From Rhizobium sp. (GTDB taxonomy: Bacteria; Pseudomonadota; Alphaproteobacteria; Rhizobiales; Rhizobiaceae), in the NCBI GenBank assembly GCA_002796995.1, contig PEKW01000001.1:1-64000 (forward strand): a stretch of DNA of 64,000 nucleotides. The letters run 5' to 3'. Positions 44,121-52,658 of this stretch are shown in pieces. A model generated the notes under the pieces. The model was not told the DNA's origin. It saw only the letters and a list, made by a program, of their open reading frames with translations, and made no database searches. The position numbers and the translations under genes were made by a program. Each line of letters begins with the position of its first letter. The first letter of the stretch is position 1.

Positions 44121-46196
44121 TCAGTTCACCGGCTTGCCGGTCAGCCGCTTGCGGTGGATCTCCTCGGCATTGGGCAGCGCTTCGTTCGGCACCTGGAAGA
44201 CCTGGCCGGGCTCGATCAGGTCCGGATTGCGGATCTGGTTGGAGTTGGCGAGGTAGATGGTCGTATAGCGCACGCCCTGGCCGTAGACGCGGCGCGAGAT
44301 CTGCCACAGCGTATCGCCGCGACGGATGATCACGCTGTTGCGGCTCTCGGTCAGCGGGGCCTGCTCGATCGTCTTCGGTTCGGCCGGAGCCGCTGCCGTT
44401 GCCGTGTCCTGCGTTGCGGCGGGCGCGGCCGGCGTCGCCGTTGCCCCCGCTGCGGCCGGCGGCGTGGCCGGCTCCGGCGAGGGGGCGACCGGCGAAAGCA
44501 CGGCCTCGATCAGCGCGGCGATCTTCGGCAGTTCCGCGCCGACCGCATCGATGTCGTTCGGAAGTGCCTGCAGCGCGGCCAAGGCCTTGCCGGCCTTTGC
44601 GGCGGTGGCGGCGACGAAATCGGCAAGCGGGACCGCGGACATGGCGGCCGGACGGAAATCGGCGATCGATTTCAGGCCGATCTCGGTCGCCGACCGGGCG
44701 GCGGCGAGTTCTTCCAGCGCCGGCTTCTTGCCGTCGGCGTAAAGTCCCTGCAGCAGCGCAAAGGCCTGGCCGAGTGACCCGCGCAGCTTTTCGAAGGCGG
44801 CGAGGTCGACCGGGACCATGGCGCCGCCCTGACCGGACGCCGTCTGGCTGTTTTGCGCGACGACCGATACCTGCTCGCCCTCCGGCCGGTCGAACGGCAC
44901 GGAGGCACGCACGACGACCGTGCCGTTGGCGTCGAGCAGTTCCGCCCGGATCACATGGGAGCCGACGTTAAGTGGCACCTCACCGTCGACGACGAAGTGA
45001 CCGCTGGGATCGGTGACGACGGTGCCGATCAGCGTCTCGTCGGCAAAGCCGCGAACGCTGCTGCCGGCGGGTGCCTTGCCGGCCACGAAGATGCGGTTGC
45101 CCTCGATCTCCACGGCCGTGACCTGAATCTCAGGCGCCTGGGCGGCCGGCGCGGTGCCGGCCGGTGTCGTGGACGGCGTGGTCGCAGGGGCTGCGGTCTC
45201 GGCAGGTGCCGCAGCATCGCCGGGGGCGGCTGCCGGTGCGTTGGCAGCCGGTGCGGCTTCGCTCGCGGCGACGCGCTCCTGCTTGGCGCCTGAATTGACG
45301 CTTTCGGGTAGAGTGATCAGGCGGCTCGCCTCGCCGGGTTTGGAAACCATGGCGAGCAGCTTGCCGTTGGGGTCGGTGGGAACGGAAATGGTCGCGACCT
45401 CGTCCGAAGTCACCGCCTTGCCGTCCGTGCCGGTCGCCTTGAGTTGCAGGCTGTGGTCGCCCGGCGGCAGCGGCTGGTCGAGAACGGCGGCAAAATCGCC
45501 CGTCGGATCGACGTCAAGCGTGGCGATCACCTTGTCGCCGGAAACGATCTCAAGCTTGGACCCCGGAGCGGCATTGCCGGCGATCACGGTCGAGCCGTCG
45601 GGCTCGACGCGCAGCACGTCGAAGCGCGGCAGGCCGGCATCGGCCGCCTCGTCAGGTGCTGCGGCCGGAGCGGCGGGGGTCGGCTCAGGTGCCGGGGTGC
45701 CCGTGAGTGCGCTTTCGATGGCGGCGATGAGACCGGCGGCCTTGGCCGGATCGTCCGGCAGCGACTCGATGAGGGCGAGGGCCTTGGAGGCATCTTCGCG
45801 GGCCTTCCTCATCGCCGTGTCGAGGGCTGAGTCGATCCCGGCCGGAATGTCGAGGGCGGCGAGCGCGGAGACCGCGGCCCGGGCGACACCCTTGGCGGTG
45901 GCGAAGGCATCGGCCGCCGGCGTGCGGCCTTCGGCAAACAGCGCCTTCATCGACGTCACAGCGGTGGTCGCCTCGGCCTTCAGCCGGTCCATCTTTTCCG
46001 CTGCCGTCTTGGCGGCGTCCGCGACCGTGGCTTCCGCCGTGGCGGCTGCCTCCTTGGCCGTATCGACGGCCGTGGTGACGGCCTGCGAGGCATCGTCCTT
46101 GACCGGCGAGACGCGCGGCAGGACGAAGAACACCATCAGCAGGGTTGCAACGCCGAGCACCAACAGGGCCACCCAAACGGCGCGGTTTTTCATCAT
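44121..46196 (-). CDS. Membrane-anchored LysM protein with duplicated helical and Ig-like domains
   Basis: A 691-residue envelope protein. One N-terminal membrane helix (8-27) is followed by an Ala-rich helical block (82-175), an Ig-like beta domain (190-272), an Ala/Pro/Thr linker, a second Ig-like domain (356-437), a second helical block (475-580) and a C-terminal LysM domain (621-669, VIIRRGDTLWQISRRVYG) that should bind peptidoglycan. The two helical blocks are clearly homologous (LFAEGRTPAADAF / LYADGKKPALEEL; KALALIESLPDDPAKA / KALAALQALPNDIDAV). It has its own terminator. It probably tethers the inner membrane to the cell wall; no enzyme domain is visible. Confidence 0.88.
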   Translation of the reverse strand: MMKNRAVWVALLVLGVATLLMVFFVLPRVSPVKDDASQAVTTAVDTAKEAAATAEATVADAAKTAAEKMDRLKAEATTAVTSMKALFAEGRTPAADAFATAKGVARAAVSALAALDIPAGIDSALDTAMRKAREDASKALALIESLPDDPAKAAGLIAAIESALTGTPAPEPTPAAPAAAPDEAADAGLPRFDVLRVEPDGSTVIAGNAAPGSKLEIVSGDKVIATLDVDPTGDFAAVLDQPLPPGDHSLQLKATGTDGKAVTSDEVATISVPTDPNGKLLAMVSKPGEASRLITLPESVNSGAKQERVAASEAAPAANAPAAAPGDAAAPAETAAPATTPSTTPAGTAPAAQAPEIQVTAVEIEGNRIFVAGKAPAGSSVRGFADETLIGTVVTDPSGHFVVDGEVPLNVGSHVIRAELLDANGTVVVRASVPFDRPEGEQVSVVAQNSQTASGQGGAMVPVDLAAFEKLRGSLGQAFALLQGLYADGKKPALEELAAARSATEIGLKSIADFRPAAMSAVPLADFVAATAAKAGKALAALQALPNDIDAVGAELPKIAALIEAVLSPVAPSPEPATPPAAAGATATPAAPAATQDTATAAAPAEPKTIEQAPLTESRNSVIIRRGDTLWQISRRVYGQGVRYTTIYLANSNQIRNPDLIEPGQVFQVPNEALPNAEEIHRKRLTGKPVN

Positions 46197-46351
46197 CGTC
46201 AGTCTCCGGGCGGAACAGCCGCCATATTCTTCAAAATTGCTAGCCCTATCTTTCGACTTTCACAAGCGTTCTCAAGGGATTCCGGATTGTGGCGAACAGG
46301 TTTCCGTCAATTTTGTTGACCTCGCCGCCGCTCCATAGTCATGTTTCGGAC

Positions 46352-46972
46352 ATGAGTGAAAAAGCATCCTCGATTCGATCCGTCTGCGTCTATTGCGGTT
46401 CCCAGCCTGGTCGCGACCCCGCCTACATGGCCGCCGGCCGCGCGCTCGGCCGTTCCATCGCGGCCAACGGCATGCGCCTCGTCTATGGCGGCGGCACCAA
46501 GGGCATCATGGGTGCGGTCGCCAGCGGCGTTCTGTCGAACGGCGGTCAGGTGACCGGCATCATCCCCGAATTCCTCGTCGACATGGAGGCCACGCGCCAT
46601 TCCCTCGGCCAGCTAGACGAGCTGATCGTCACCAAGGACATGCATGAGCGCAAGCACGCCATGTTCGAACGCGCCGACGCCTTCGTCACCCTGCCGGGCG
46701 GGATCGGCACGCTGGAAGAGATCGTCGAGATCATGACCTGGGCACAGCTCGGCCGGCACGAAAAGCCGATGGTTTTCGCCAATGTGAACGGTTTCTGGGA
46801 TCCGATGCTGGAACTGGTGCGCCACATGCGCGAGCAGGGCTTCATCCACACAGCCCACCGTGTCCAGCCCATGGTGATCGCCGAGATCGACGACATCGTC
46901 CCGGCCATTCTCGAAAAGCTGGAAACGGTAGTCGACCTCGACGGGGCCGACGAGGTCATTTCCCGGCTCTGA
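46352..46972 (+). CDS. LOG-family protein (cytokinin riboside monophosphate phosphoribohydrolase type)
   Basis: A 206-residue Rossmann-fold enzyme of the TIGR00730 family. The family blocks are SVCVYCGSQPGRDPAY, YGGGTKGIMGAVA and the active-site PGGIGTLEEIVEI with its Glu, plus the Arg in MHERKHAMF. LOG enzymes release free bases from nucleoside 5'-monophosphates; in plants and plant-associated bacteria this activates cytokinins, while in many bacteria they act on AMP or pyrimidine-nucleotide 5'-monophosphates. The ATG at 46352 gives the normal length; an ATG 63 bases upstream adds an unrelated leader. Confidence 0.9.
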   Translation: MSEKASSIRSVCVYCGSQPGRDPAYMAAGRALGRSIAANGMRLVYGGGTKGIMGAVASGVLSNGGQVTGIIPEFLVDMEATRHSLGQLDELIVTKDMHERKHAMFERADAFVTLPGGIGTLEEIVEIMTWAQLGRHEKPMVFANVNGFWDPMLELVRHMREQGFIHTAHRVQPMVIAEIDDIVPAILEKLETVVDLDGADEVISRL

Positions 46973-46984
46973 GGCCGGGGCCGA

Positions 46985-47314
46985 TCAATCGACGATGAAC
47001 AGTTTGGCGCCGACTTCCGTTGAGGAGCGGTGGGGTTCGGCATTGTCCGCCACCTGGTAGCTCATGCCGGGCTTCAGCACGAAGACGCGGCCGTCTGCGA
47101 GTTCCGTCGTCAGCTCGCCCTCGAGGCAGAGCAGGACATGCCCCTTGACGCACCAGTGGTCCGCCAGATAGCCGGGCGTGTATTCCACCATGCGGACCCG
47201 GATCGGGCCGAAATGGCGCGTGCGCCAGGTGGCGACGCCCGTCTCGCCCTTGTGCTCCGTCGCCTCGACCGTGCTCCAGTCGGTGGTGCCGAAGGCTATG
47301 TCCGCGATCTGCAT
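46985..47314 (-). CDS. DHCW-motif-type cupin protein
   Basis: A 109-residue single-domain cupin. The sequence LADHWCVKGHVLLCLEGELTTEL holds the metal-site His residues and a D-H-W-C variant of the family's DHCW motif. GMSYQVADNAEPHRS forms the second cupin motif with its His. No signal peptide. Such small cupins bind metal ions and may be isomerases or dioxygenases; the activity is unknown. It converges with the LOG gene, 12 bases between their stops, and precedes no obvious partner; rarD lies upstream on the same strand. Confidence 0.8.
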   Translation of the reverse strand: MQIADIAFGTTDWSTVEATEHKGETGVATWRTRHFGPIRVRMVEYTPGYLADHWCVKGHVLLCLEGELTTELADGRVFVLKPGMSYQVADNAEPHRSSTEVGAKLFIVD

Positions 47315-47362
47315 CGCAAGTCTCCACTCGGTTTCGCCGATGCGTCGCGCGGTGTCGGCCGC

Positions 47363-48274
47363 TCAGCGGTTGCGATACTCGCGGATCATCGGCCAGGAAT
47401 AGGTGATCAGGCCGGCCCAGATGAACAGGAAGGCGATGAACTTCGTCTGGCCGAAAGGTTCGTGGAAGACGAAGACGGCGGTGATGAAGACCATGGTCGG
47501 GGCGATGTACTGCATCATGCCGATGGTCGACAGTCTGAGCAGCTTCGCGCCGTTGGCGTAGGTTATCAACGGGATGGCCGTGGCGATGCCGCTGAAGATC
47601 AGCAGCCCGATATCGCTTGCCCCGTTGCCGTTGGCCATGTGTCCCGTGCCGCTCAATTCGACGAACAGGATGTAGAGGCAGGCCGGCACCGATAGGATCA
47701 GGATCTCGAGGAAGAAGCCCTGATTGGGGCCGATCGGCAGGGTCTTGCGGAAGAAGGCGTAGAAGCCCCAGCTGAACGCCAGCGCCAGCGAAATCCACGG
47801 CAGCCCGCCGGCATCATAGGTGAGGATGGCGACCGCGATCGCCGCCAGAAGGATCGCGACCTTCTGCGGCAGCATCATGCGCTCCTTGAGCAGGATGGCC
47901 CCGATCAGCACGGAGATCAGCGGATTGATGTAGTAGCCGAGTGCGCCCTGAAGCGCATGGCCCGATGTGATCGCGTAGACATAGACCAGCCAGTTGACCG
48001 TCACGAGACTCGCCGTCACCAGCGCCATGGCCAGCATCGAGGGCGTGCGGATCGCCTTCCACACGTCGCCGCTGCGCTTGAGCAGCAGCAGGATCACCGC
48101 GGTGATCGGCAGCGACCAGATGACGCGATGGGCGACGACCTCCATCGGCGGGATATGCGCCACGAGCTTCAGGTAGAGCGGCAGGAAACCCCACATGAAA
48201 TAGGCTGCAAAGGCGAACGCGAAGCCGCGCGCGCTGTCCTCGTTCTTCAATGCCGGGGCGATTTCTTCGCTCAT
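47363..48274 (-). CDS. rarD: EamA-family permease RarD
   Basis: A 303-residue inner-membrane protein with ten helices arranged as two five-helix EamA repeats. The RarD subfamily block is GFAFAFAAYFMWGFLPLYLK, followed by MEVVAHRVIWSLP and, in the second half, STIGMMQYIAPTMVFI. RarD proteins were linked to chloramphenicol sensitivity, but the natural substrate is unknown. The cupin gene follows after 48 bases and may share the transcript. Divergent from the methyltransferase gene. Confidence 0.92.
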   Translation of the reverse strand: MSEEIAPALKNEDSARGFAFAFAAYFMWGFLPLYLKLVAHIPPMEVVAHRVIWSLPITAVILLLLKRSGDVWKAIRTPSMLAMALVTASLVTVNWLVYVYAITSGHALQGALGYYINPLISVLIGAILLKERMMLPQKVAILLAAIAVAILTYDAGGLPWISLALAFSWGFYAFFRKTLPIGPNQGFFLEILILSVPACLYILFVELSGTGHMANGNGASDIGLLIFSGIATAIPLITYANGAKLLRLSTIGMMQYIAPTMVFITAVFVFHEPFGQTKFIAFLFIWAGLITYSWPMIREYRNR

Positions 48275-48422
48275 GATGCTCGCATCCTGATCAATATCTG
48301 GGCATGCGGGTTACCGGATGACTTGCGAATGAGCAAATTCATTCGGGTGAACAATGCCTGATTGCTTTTGATGCGTGCGCGCGGCAAATTTGCGTCGGGG
48401 GCCGAGCAGATGGAGACGGATC

Positions 48423-49313
48423 ATGCTGGCCGGTTCGACGATGGAGCAGCGTCGGCACTATGCGGTGCGCATGTTGCAGAAGGCGGGCATTCTCGAAGAC
48501 GGCGCTCTGGCGCGTGCCTTTTCCCAGGTCAGGCGCGAGGATTTCCTCGGACCGCCGCCCTGGCTCATCCAGGAACATGGCGGCTATCGCCAGGCACCGT
48601 CGCACGATGTGGCGACCCTCTATGAGGATGTGCTTGTGGCGCTCGATGTGCCGCGCGGCGTCAACAACGGAAGCCCGTCCCTGCATGCGCTCGCCCTTCA
48701 TTCTCTGGCGCCGCAGCGCGGCGAAACGGTCGTCCACGCCGGCGCCGGCACGGGCTACTACACCGCCATCCTGGCGGAACTCGTCGGACCGCAGGGGCGC
48801 GTGCTCGCCATCGAATACGACGCGGCGCTTGTCGAGCGGGCCAGGGCCTGCCTGGCCGGCCGGGCCAATGTCGAGGTGATCTGCGGCAATGCGGTGGAAT
48901 GGCCGAAGGAAGATGCCGACATCGTCTATGTCAACTTCGCCGTCGACCGGCCGGCCGATCCGTGGATCGAGCGGTTGAAGCCGGGCGGGCGACTGCTGTT
49001 TCCCCTCGGTGTGCCGCTTTTCGAGGGCGGCGGCAAGGGCCCGGAATATACCGCCATGGCCGGCTTCCTGCTGGTGCGGCGGGAGGCGGCGGGCTACGCT
49101 GCCCGCTTCATCGAAGGCGTCTCCTTCGTCTGGGGCGAGGGCGTCGCGCAGTCGGACTGGGCCTGTCATACGCGGCTTCGGGCCGCCTTCGCCGACAACT
49201 GGCGTGCGGTTCAGAGCCTGCGCTGGAAGGGCGTTGCAGCCGAGGACGAATGGTATTCCGAGCCCGACTGGGGCCTCTCCACCCACGCGCTGACCGTGGC
49301 CGCGGCGGAGTGA
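48423..49313 (+). CDS. PCMT-like SAM-dependent methyltransferase
   Basis: A 296-residue protein related to protein-L-isoaspartate O-methyltransferase. SAM-binding motif I is VVHAGAGTGYYTAIL and motif II follows at LAIEYDAALVERA. The N-terminal block ALARAFSQVRREDFLGP matches the PCMT helix, but the substrate-site loop reads RGVNNGSPSLHA where canonical enzymes have gqtiSqP, so isoaspartyl repair is doubtful. GGAG lies 7 bases before the ATG at 48423; an ATG 48 bases upstream lacks one. The C-terminal 100 residues extend beyond normal PCMT. Confidence 0.83.
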   Translation: MLAGSTMEQRRHYAVRMLQKAGILEDGALARAFSQVRREDFLGPPPWLIQEHGGYRQAPSHDVATLYEDVLVALDVPRGVNNGSPSLHALALHSLAPQRGETVVHAGAGTGYYTAILAELVGPQGRVLAIEYDAALVERARACLAGRANVEVICGNAVEWPKEDADIVYVNFAVDRPADPWIERLKPGGRLLFPLGVPLFEGGGKGPEYTAMAGFLLVRREAAGYAARFIEGVSFVWGEGVAQSDWACHTRLRAAFADNWRAVQSLRWKGVAAEDEWYSEPDWGLSTHALTVAAAE

Positions 49314-49349
49314 CGTTAGGGAGCGAATATTGGCTGGCCGTCGTCGCGA

Positions 49350-50255
49350 TCAGGAGACCCGGCCGTGCTCCGAAAGAAAATCGAGCATAACACGGATGCG
49401 GGCGGGCAGGTGGCCGCCCTGGCCGACATAGACCGCGTGGAAGGCTTCGCTGACCCGGGTGCGCGGGTCGTCGAGCACCTGGACCAGCCGGCCGGCGGCG
49501 ATGTCCTCGCGCACGGTGAAGGCGGCGAGCCGCGCCAGTCCCGTGCCGCCGATCGCCAGATGACGGAGCGCCTCGCCGTCGCTGGCGCTGACGCGGCCCA
49601 CCGCCGGCACCGGAACGATGGCGTCGCCCTCCGGAACGTCCCAGTCGGACAGCGCCCGGACATAGCCGAAGCCCAGCCGGCAATGGCGCTCCATGTCGGC
49701 GGCGGCGCGGGGTTCGCCGTGGCGCGCCAGATAGCCCGGCGACGCGACGATCACGAGCGCGGTCTCGCCAAGCTTGCGGGCGACGAGGCTGGAACTCGCC
49801 ATCGGCCCGGCGCGAATGGCGATGTCCGCCCGTTCCGCCAGAAGGTCGACCACCTGGTCGGTCTGGACGATCTCCACGGAAATGCCGGGATGGGCTTCCA
49901 GGAAGCGGGAGAGCACCGGCGCGAGGATATGCGTGCCATAGGCTGCGCTGGTGTTGATGCGGATCAGGCCGCGCGGATTGTCGAGCGAGGCTGCACTCTT
50001 CTCCGCCTCGTCGATGTCGGCGAGGATGCGCATCGAGCGATCGTAGAAGACCTGGCCTTCCGGCGTCAGCAGCAGCTTGCGGGTCGAGCGATTGACCAAC
50101 CGCGTGCCGAGCCGGGTTTCCAGCCGCGCGACAAGCTTGCTGACGGCCGACGGGGTCATGCGGCAGGCCCGGGCGGCGGCGGAAAAGCCGCCCCGTTCCA
50201 CCACCTGCACGAAAACCTCCATCTCGCCGGATCGATTGATGTCCTGTCGCGCCAT
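49350..50255 (-). CDS. LysR-family transcriptional regulator
   Basis: A 301-residue LysR regulator with an N-terminal winged helix (9-66, FVQVVERGGFSAAARACRMTPSAVSKLVARLE) and a periplasmic-binding-protein-like effector domain (90-295). It is divergent from an MFS gene, with 106 bases between the starts, the standard arrangement for a LysR protein controlling its neighbour. An 8-base inverted repeat (50255-50308) overlaps its own start codon. The inducer is unknown; the closest type appears to be the DsdC/PgrR-like group with an ACRMTPSAVSK recognition helix. Confidence 0.92.
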   Translation of the reverse strand: MARQDINRSGEMEVFVQVVERGGFSAAARACRMTPSAVSKLVARLETRLGTRLVNRSTRKLLLTPEGQVFYDRSMRILADIDEAEKSAASLDNPRGLIRINTSAAYGTHILAPVLSRFLEAHPGISVEIVQTDQVVDLLAERADIAIRAGPMASSSLVARKLGETALVIVASPGYLARHGEPRAAADMERHCRLGFGYVRALSDWDVPEGDAIVPVPAVGRVSASDGEALRHLAIGGTGLARLAAFTVREDIAAGRLVQVLDDPRTRVSEAFHAVYVGQGGHLPARIRVMLDFLSEHGRVS

Positions 50256-50308
50256 TCGGTGACTTCAGTTCACATATATTGTTCTTGTCGGCATACTATT
50301 TCACCGAA
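50255..50308. promoter_or_regulatory. Inverted repeat in the LysR/MFS divergent promoter
   Basis: TTCGGTGA (50255-50262) and TCACCGAA (50301-50308) are perfect inverted arms 38 bases apart, across the AT-rich core of the intergenic region. They could be two half-sites for the LysR protein, binding as a tetramer. The spacing is longer than the T-N11-A motif typical of one LysR dimer site. Confidence 0.35.
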
Positions 50309-50361
50309 CTGCATCTGTCTATCTGGAGAGCCTAACGGCACCAGATAGAGGATTTCTCTCA

Positions 50362-51537
50362 ATGCCCCTTGCCCTTTATGCCCTGACCGCCGGCGCCTTC
50401 GGGATCGGAGTCACCGAATTTGTCATCATGGGATTGCTGATCGAGGTCGGCCGCGATCTCGGCATCTCGATCGCCACGGCCGGTCTGCTGATCTCCGGCT
50501 ATGCGCTCGGTGTCGTCGTCGGCGCACCGATCCTCACCGCCTTTGCCGGCCGGATGAAGTCGCGCACCATACTTCTGCTGCTCATGGTGGTCTTCACCAT
50601 CGGCAACGCGGCCTGTGCGCTGGCCCCGAACTTCGAAGCGCTGATGGTCGCCCGCCTGGTCACGGCGCTGGCGCATGGCACCTTCTTCGGCGTCGGCTCC
50701 GTGGTCGCGACCAGTCTCGTCGCCGAGGACCGCCGCGCCTCCGCCATCGCCGTCATGTTCACCGGGCTCACGGTCGCCAACATCGCCGGCGTACCGCTCG
50801 GCACCTGGCTCGGCCAGGAATATGGCTGGCGCATGACCTTCTGGGCGGTCGCCGTCGTCGGCGTCATAGCCTTTGCCGTTCTCGCCATCTTCCTGCCGAA
50901 GGAAGATGCCGCGGCCGACAAGACCGAGAAGGGCACGTCGCTTTCGGTGCTGTTCAGCGAACCGGTGGTGACCAGCCTCGCCATGACCGTGCTCGGTTTC
51001 GCCGCGGTCTTTGCCGTCTTCACCTTCATCGCGCCGATCCTCACCCAGGTCAGCGGCTTTGCCGAGACGGCCGTCTCGCCGATCCTGCTGCTGTTCGGGG
51101 CAGGCCTGGTCGTCGGCAACCTTCTCGGTGGCCGCCTGGCCGACCGCAATCTCGACCGTGCCCTGATCCTGTCGCTGGGCGGGCTCGGCGTCGTGCTGGT
51201 CGCCATGGAATTGCTGATCGGCTACCCGTTCGCCGCCGCGGCCATGGTCGGACTGCTCGGTGCCGCCGGCTTTGCCACCGTCGCGCCGCTGCAGTTGCGC
51301 ATCCTGCAGAAGGCCAGAGGCATGGGGCAGGCGCTGGCCTCGAGCCTCAACATTGCCGCCTTCAACCTTGGCAACGCGATCGGCGCCTGGGTCGGCGGGC
51401 TGACCATCGAACACGGCCCGGGCCTTGCCCACCTGCCGATCGTCGCCGCCATCTTCCCCGTTGCCGCCGTCGGGCTTGCCCTCGTCGCTATGCGCCGCGA
51501 GCAGCGGAGCCTGGATGCGGCGCCGGCCAAGGCCTGA
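50362..51537 (+). CDS. MFS transporter (AraJ/PbuE-like efflux type)
   Basis: A 391-residue drug:H+ antiporter-1 type permease with twelve helices. MPLALYALTAGAFGIGVTEFV is the typical first helix of AraJ-like exporters; the motif A region reads LTAFAGRMKSRTILLL, and motif C-like residues appear in helix 5 (NIAGVPLGTWLGQEYGWR). AGAGGA lies 9 bases before the ATG. It is divergent from a LysR gene and followed after 42 bases by an aldo-keto reductase, which suggests a module handling a toxic carbonyl or similar compound, but the substrate is inferred from context only. Confidence 0.9.
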   Translation: MPLALYALTAGAFGIGVTEFVIMGLLIEVGRDLGISIATAGLLISGYALGVVVGAPILTAFAGRMKSRTILLLLMVVFTIGNAACALAPNFEALMVARLVTALAHGTFFGVGSVVATSLVAEDRRASAIAVMFTGLTVANIAGVPLGTWLGQEYGWRMTFWAVAVVGVIAFAVLAIFLPKEDAAADKTEKGTSLSVLFSEPVVTSLAMTVLGFAAVFAVFTFIAPILTQVSGFAETAVSPILLLFGAGLVVGNLLGGRLADRNLDRALILSLGGLGVVLVAMELLIGYPFAAAAMVGLLGAAGFATVAPLQLRILQKARGMGQALASSLNIAAFNLGNAIGAWVGGLTIEHGPGLAHLPIVAAIFPVAAVGLALVAMRREQRSLDAAPAKA

Positions 51538-51579
51538 ACCACACCCCACCAACGCATCAATTATCGAAAGGACACTGTC

Positions 51580-52614
51580 ATGGAATATCGTCGTCTGGGA
51601 GCTTCCGGCCTGCGCGTGCCGGCCTTGAGTTTCGGTGCCGGCACGTTCGGCGGCTCCGGCCCGCTCTTCGGCGCCTGGGGCAATACCGATGTGACCGAGG
51701 CGCGGCGGATGGTCGACATCTGCCTCGAGGCCGGGGTCAATCTGTTCGATACGGCCGACGTCTACTCGGCCGGCGCCTCCGAGGAGGTGCTCGGCCAGGC
51801 CATCAAGGGCCGGCGCGGCGACGTGCTGATCTCCACCAAGACGGGACTGCCGATGGGCGACGGCCCGGCGGATTGGGGCACGTCCTCGGCACGCCTCGTG
51901 ACCAGCATCGACTCCGCCCTGCGCCGCCTCGGCACCGGCTATATCGACCTCCTGCAGCTTCATGCCTTCGACGCCTCGACGCCGGTCGAGGAGGTCTTGT
52001 CGACGCTCGACCGTCTCGTCGCATCAGGCAAGCTTCGCTATGTCGGCGTATCCAATTTCGCCGGCTGGCAGATCATGAAGTCGCTGGCGGCCGCCGAAAA
52101 GCACGGCTGGCCGCGCTACGTGGCCAACCAGGTCTACTATTCGCTGGTCGGCCGCGACTACGAATGGGACCTGATGCCGCTCGGCCTCGACCAGGGCATC
52201 GGCGCGATGGTCTGGAGCCCGCTCGGCTGGGGCCGTCTCACCGGAAAGATCCGTCGCGGCAGCCCGTTGCCCAAGGAGAGCCGCCTGCACGAGACGGCAG
52301 CCTTCGGCCCGCCGGTCGACGAGGAACGGCTCTACCGTGTGGTCGATGCGCTGGACGTCATTGCCGAGGAGACCGGCAAGACCGTGCCGCAGGTGGCGCT
52401 CAACTGGCTGCTGTCGCGTCCGACCGTCTCCTCGGTCATCATCGGCGCCCGTAACGAAGAGCAACTGCGCCAGAACCTCGGTGCGATCGACTGGACCCTG
52501 ACGGCCGAACAGATCGCCGCGCTCGACGCCGCGAGCGTGACGGACGCCGCCTATCCGCACTTCCCGTACTATCGCCAGGAAGGCTTCGCCCGTCTGAGCC
52601 CACCGGCGGTGTAA
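51580..52614 (+). CDS. Aldo-keto reductase
   Basis: A 344-residue NADPH-dependent aldo/keto reductase with the full catalytic tetrad: Asp57, Tyr62, Lys87 and His128 (NLFDTADVYSAG, ISTKTG, LLQLHAFD). The (beta/alpha)8 barrel ends with the NADPH-binding IGARNEEQLRQNLGA block. It matches the YajO/Tas-like group that reduces aldehydes and ketones. AAAGGA precedes the ATG. It is downstream of the MFS gene and probably under the same LysR control. An intrinsic terminator overlapping the convergent cimA end follows. Confidence 0.92.
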   Translation: MEYRRLGASGLRVPALSFGAGTFGGSGPLFGAWGNTDVTEARRMVDICLEAGVNLFDTADVYSAGASEEVLGQAIKGRRGDVLISTKTGLPMGDGPADWGTSSARLVTSIDSALRRLGTGYIDLLQLHAFDASTPVEEVLSTLDRLVASGKLRYVGVSNFAGWQIMKSLAAAEKHGWPRYVANQVYYSLVGRDYEWDLMPLGLDQGIGAMVWSPLGWGRLTGKIRRGSPLPKESRLHETAAFGPPVDEERLYRVVDALDVIAEETGKTVPQVALNWLLSRPTVSSVIIGARNEEQLRQNLGAIDWTLTAEQIAALDAASVTDAAYPHFPYYRQEGFARLSPPAV

Positions 52615-52627
52615 GGCTTCGCATGTC

Positions 52628-52658
52628 GATCGCCGCCGTTCACTCGGCGGCGATCTTT
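52628..52658 (+). terminator. Terminator after the aldo-keto reductase, overlapping cimA
   Basis: GATCGCCGCCG (52628-52638) and CGGCGGCGATC (52645-52655) form a perfect 11-bp stem with a 6-base loop, followed by TTT on the plus strand. The cimA stop codon lies at the loop edge and the 3' arm is inside cimA coding sequence. It can serve the plus-strand operon. Confidence 0.65.

Noticed and set aside
44121..46196. Repeated Ala/Pro-coding DNA as a possible tandem repeat array
   Set aside because: The repetition is in degenerate protein linkers, not in fixed DNA units.
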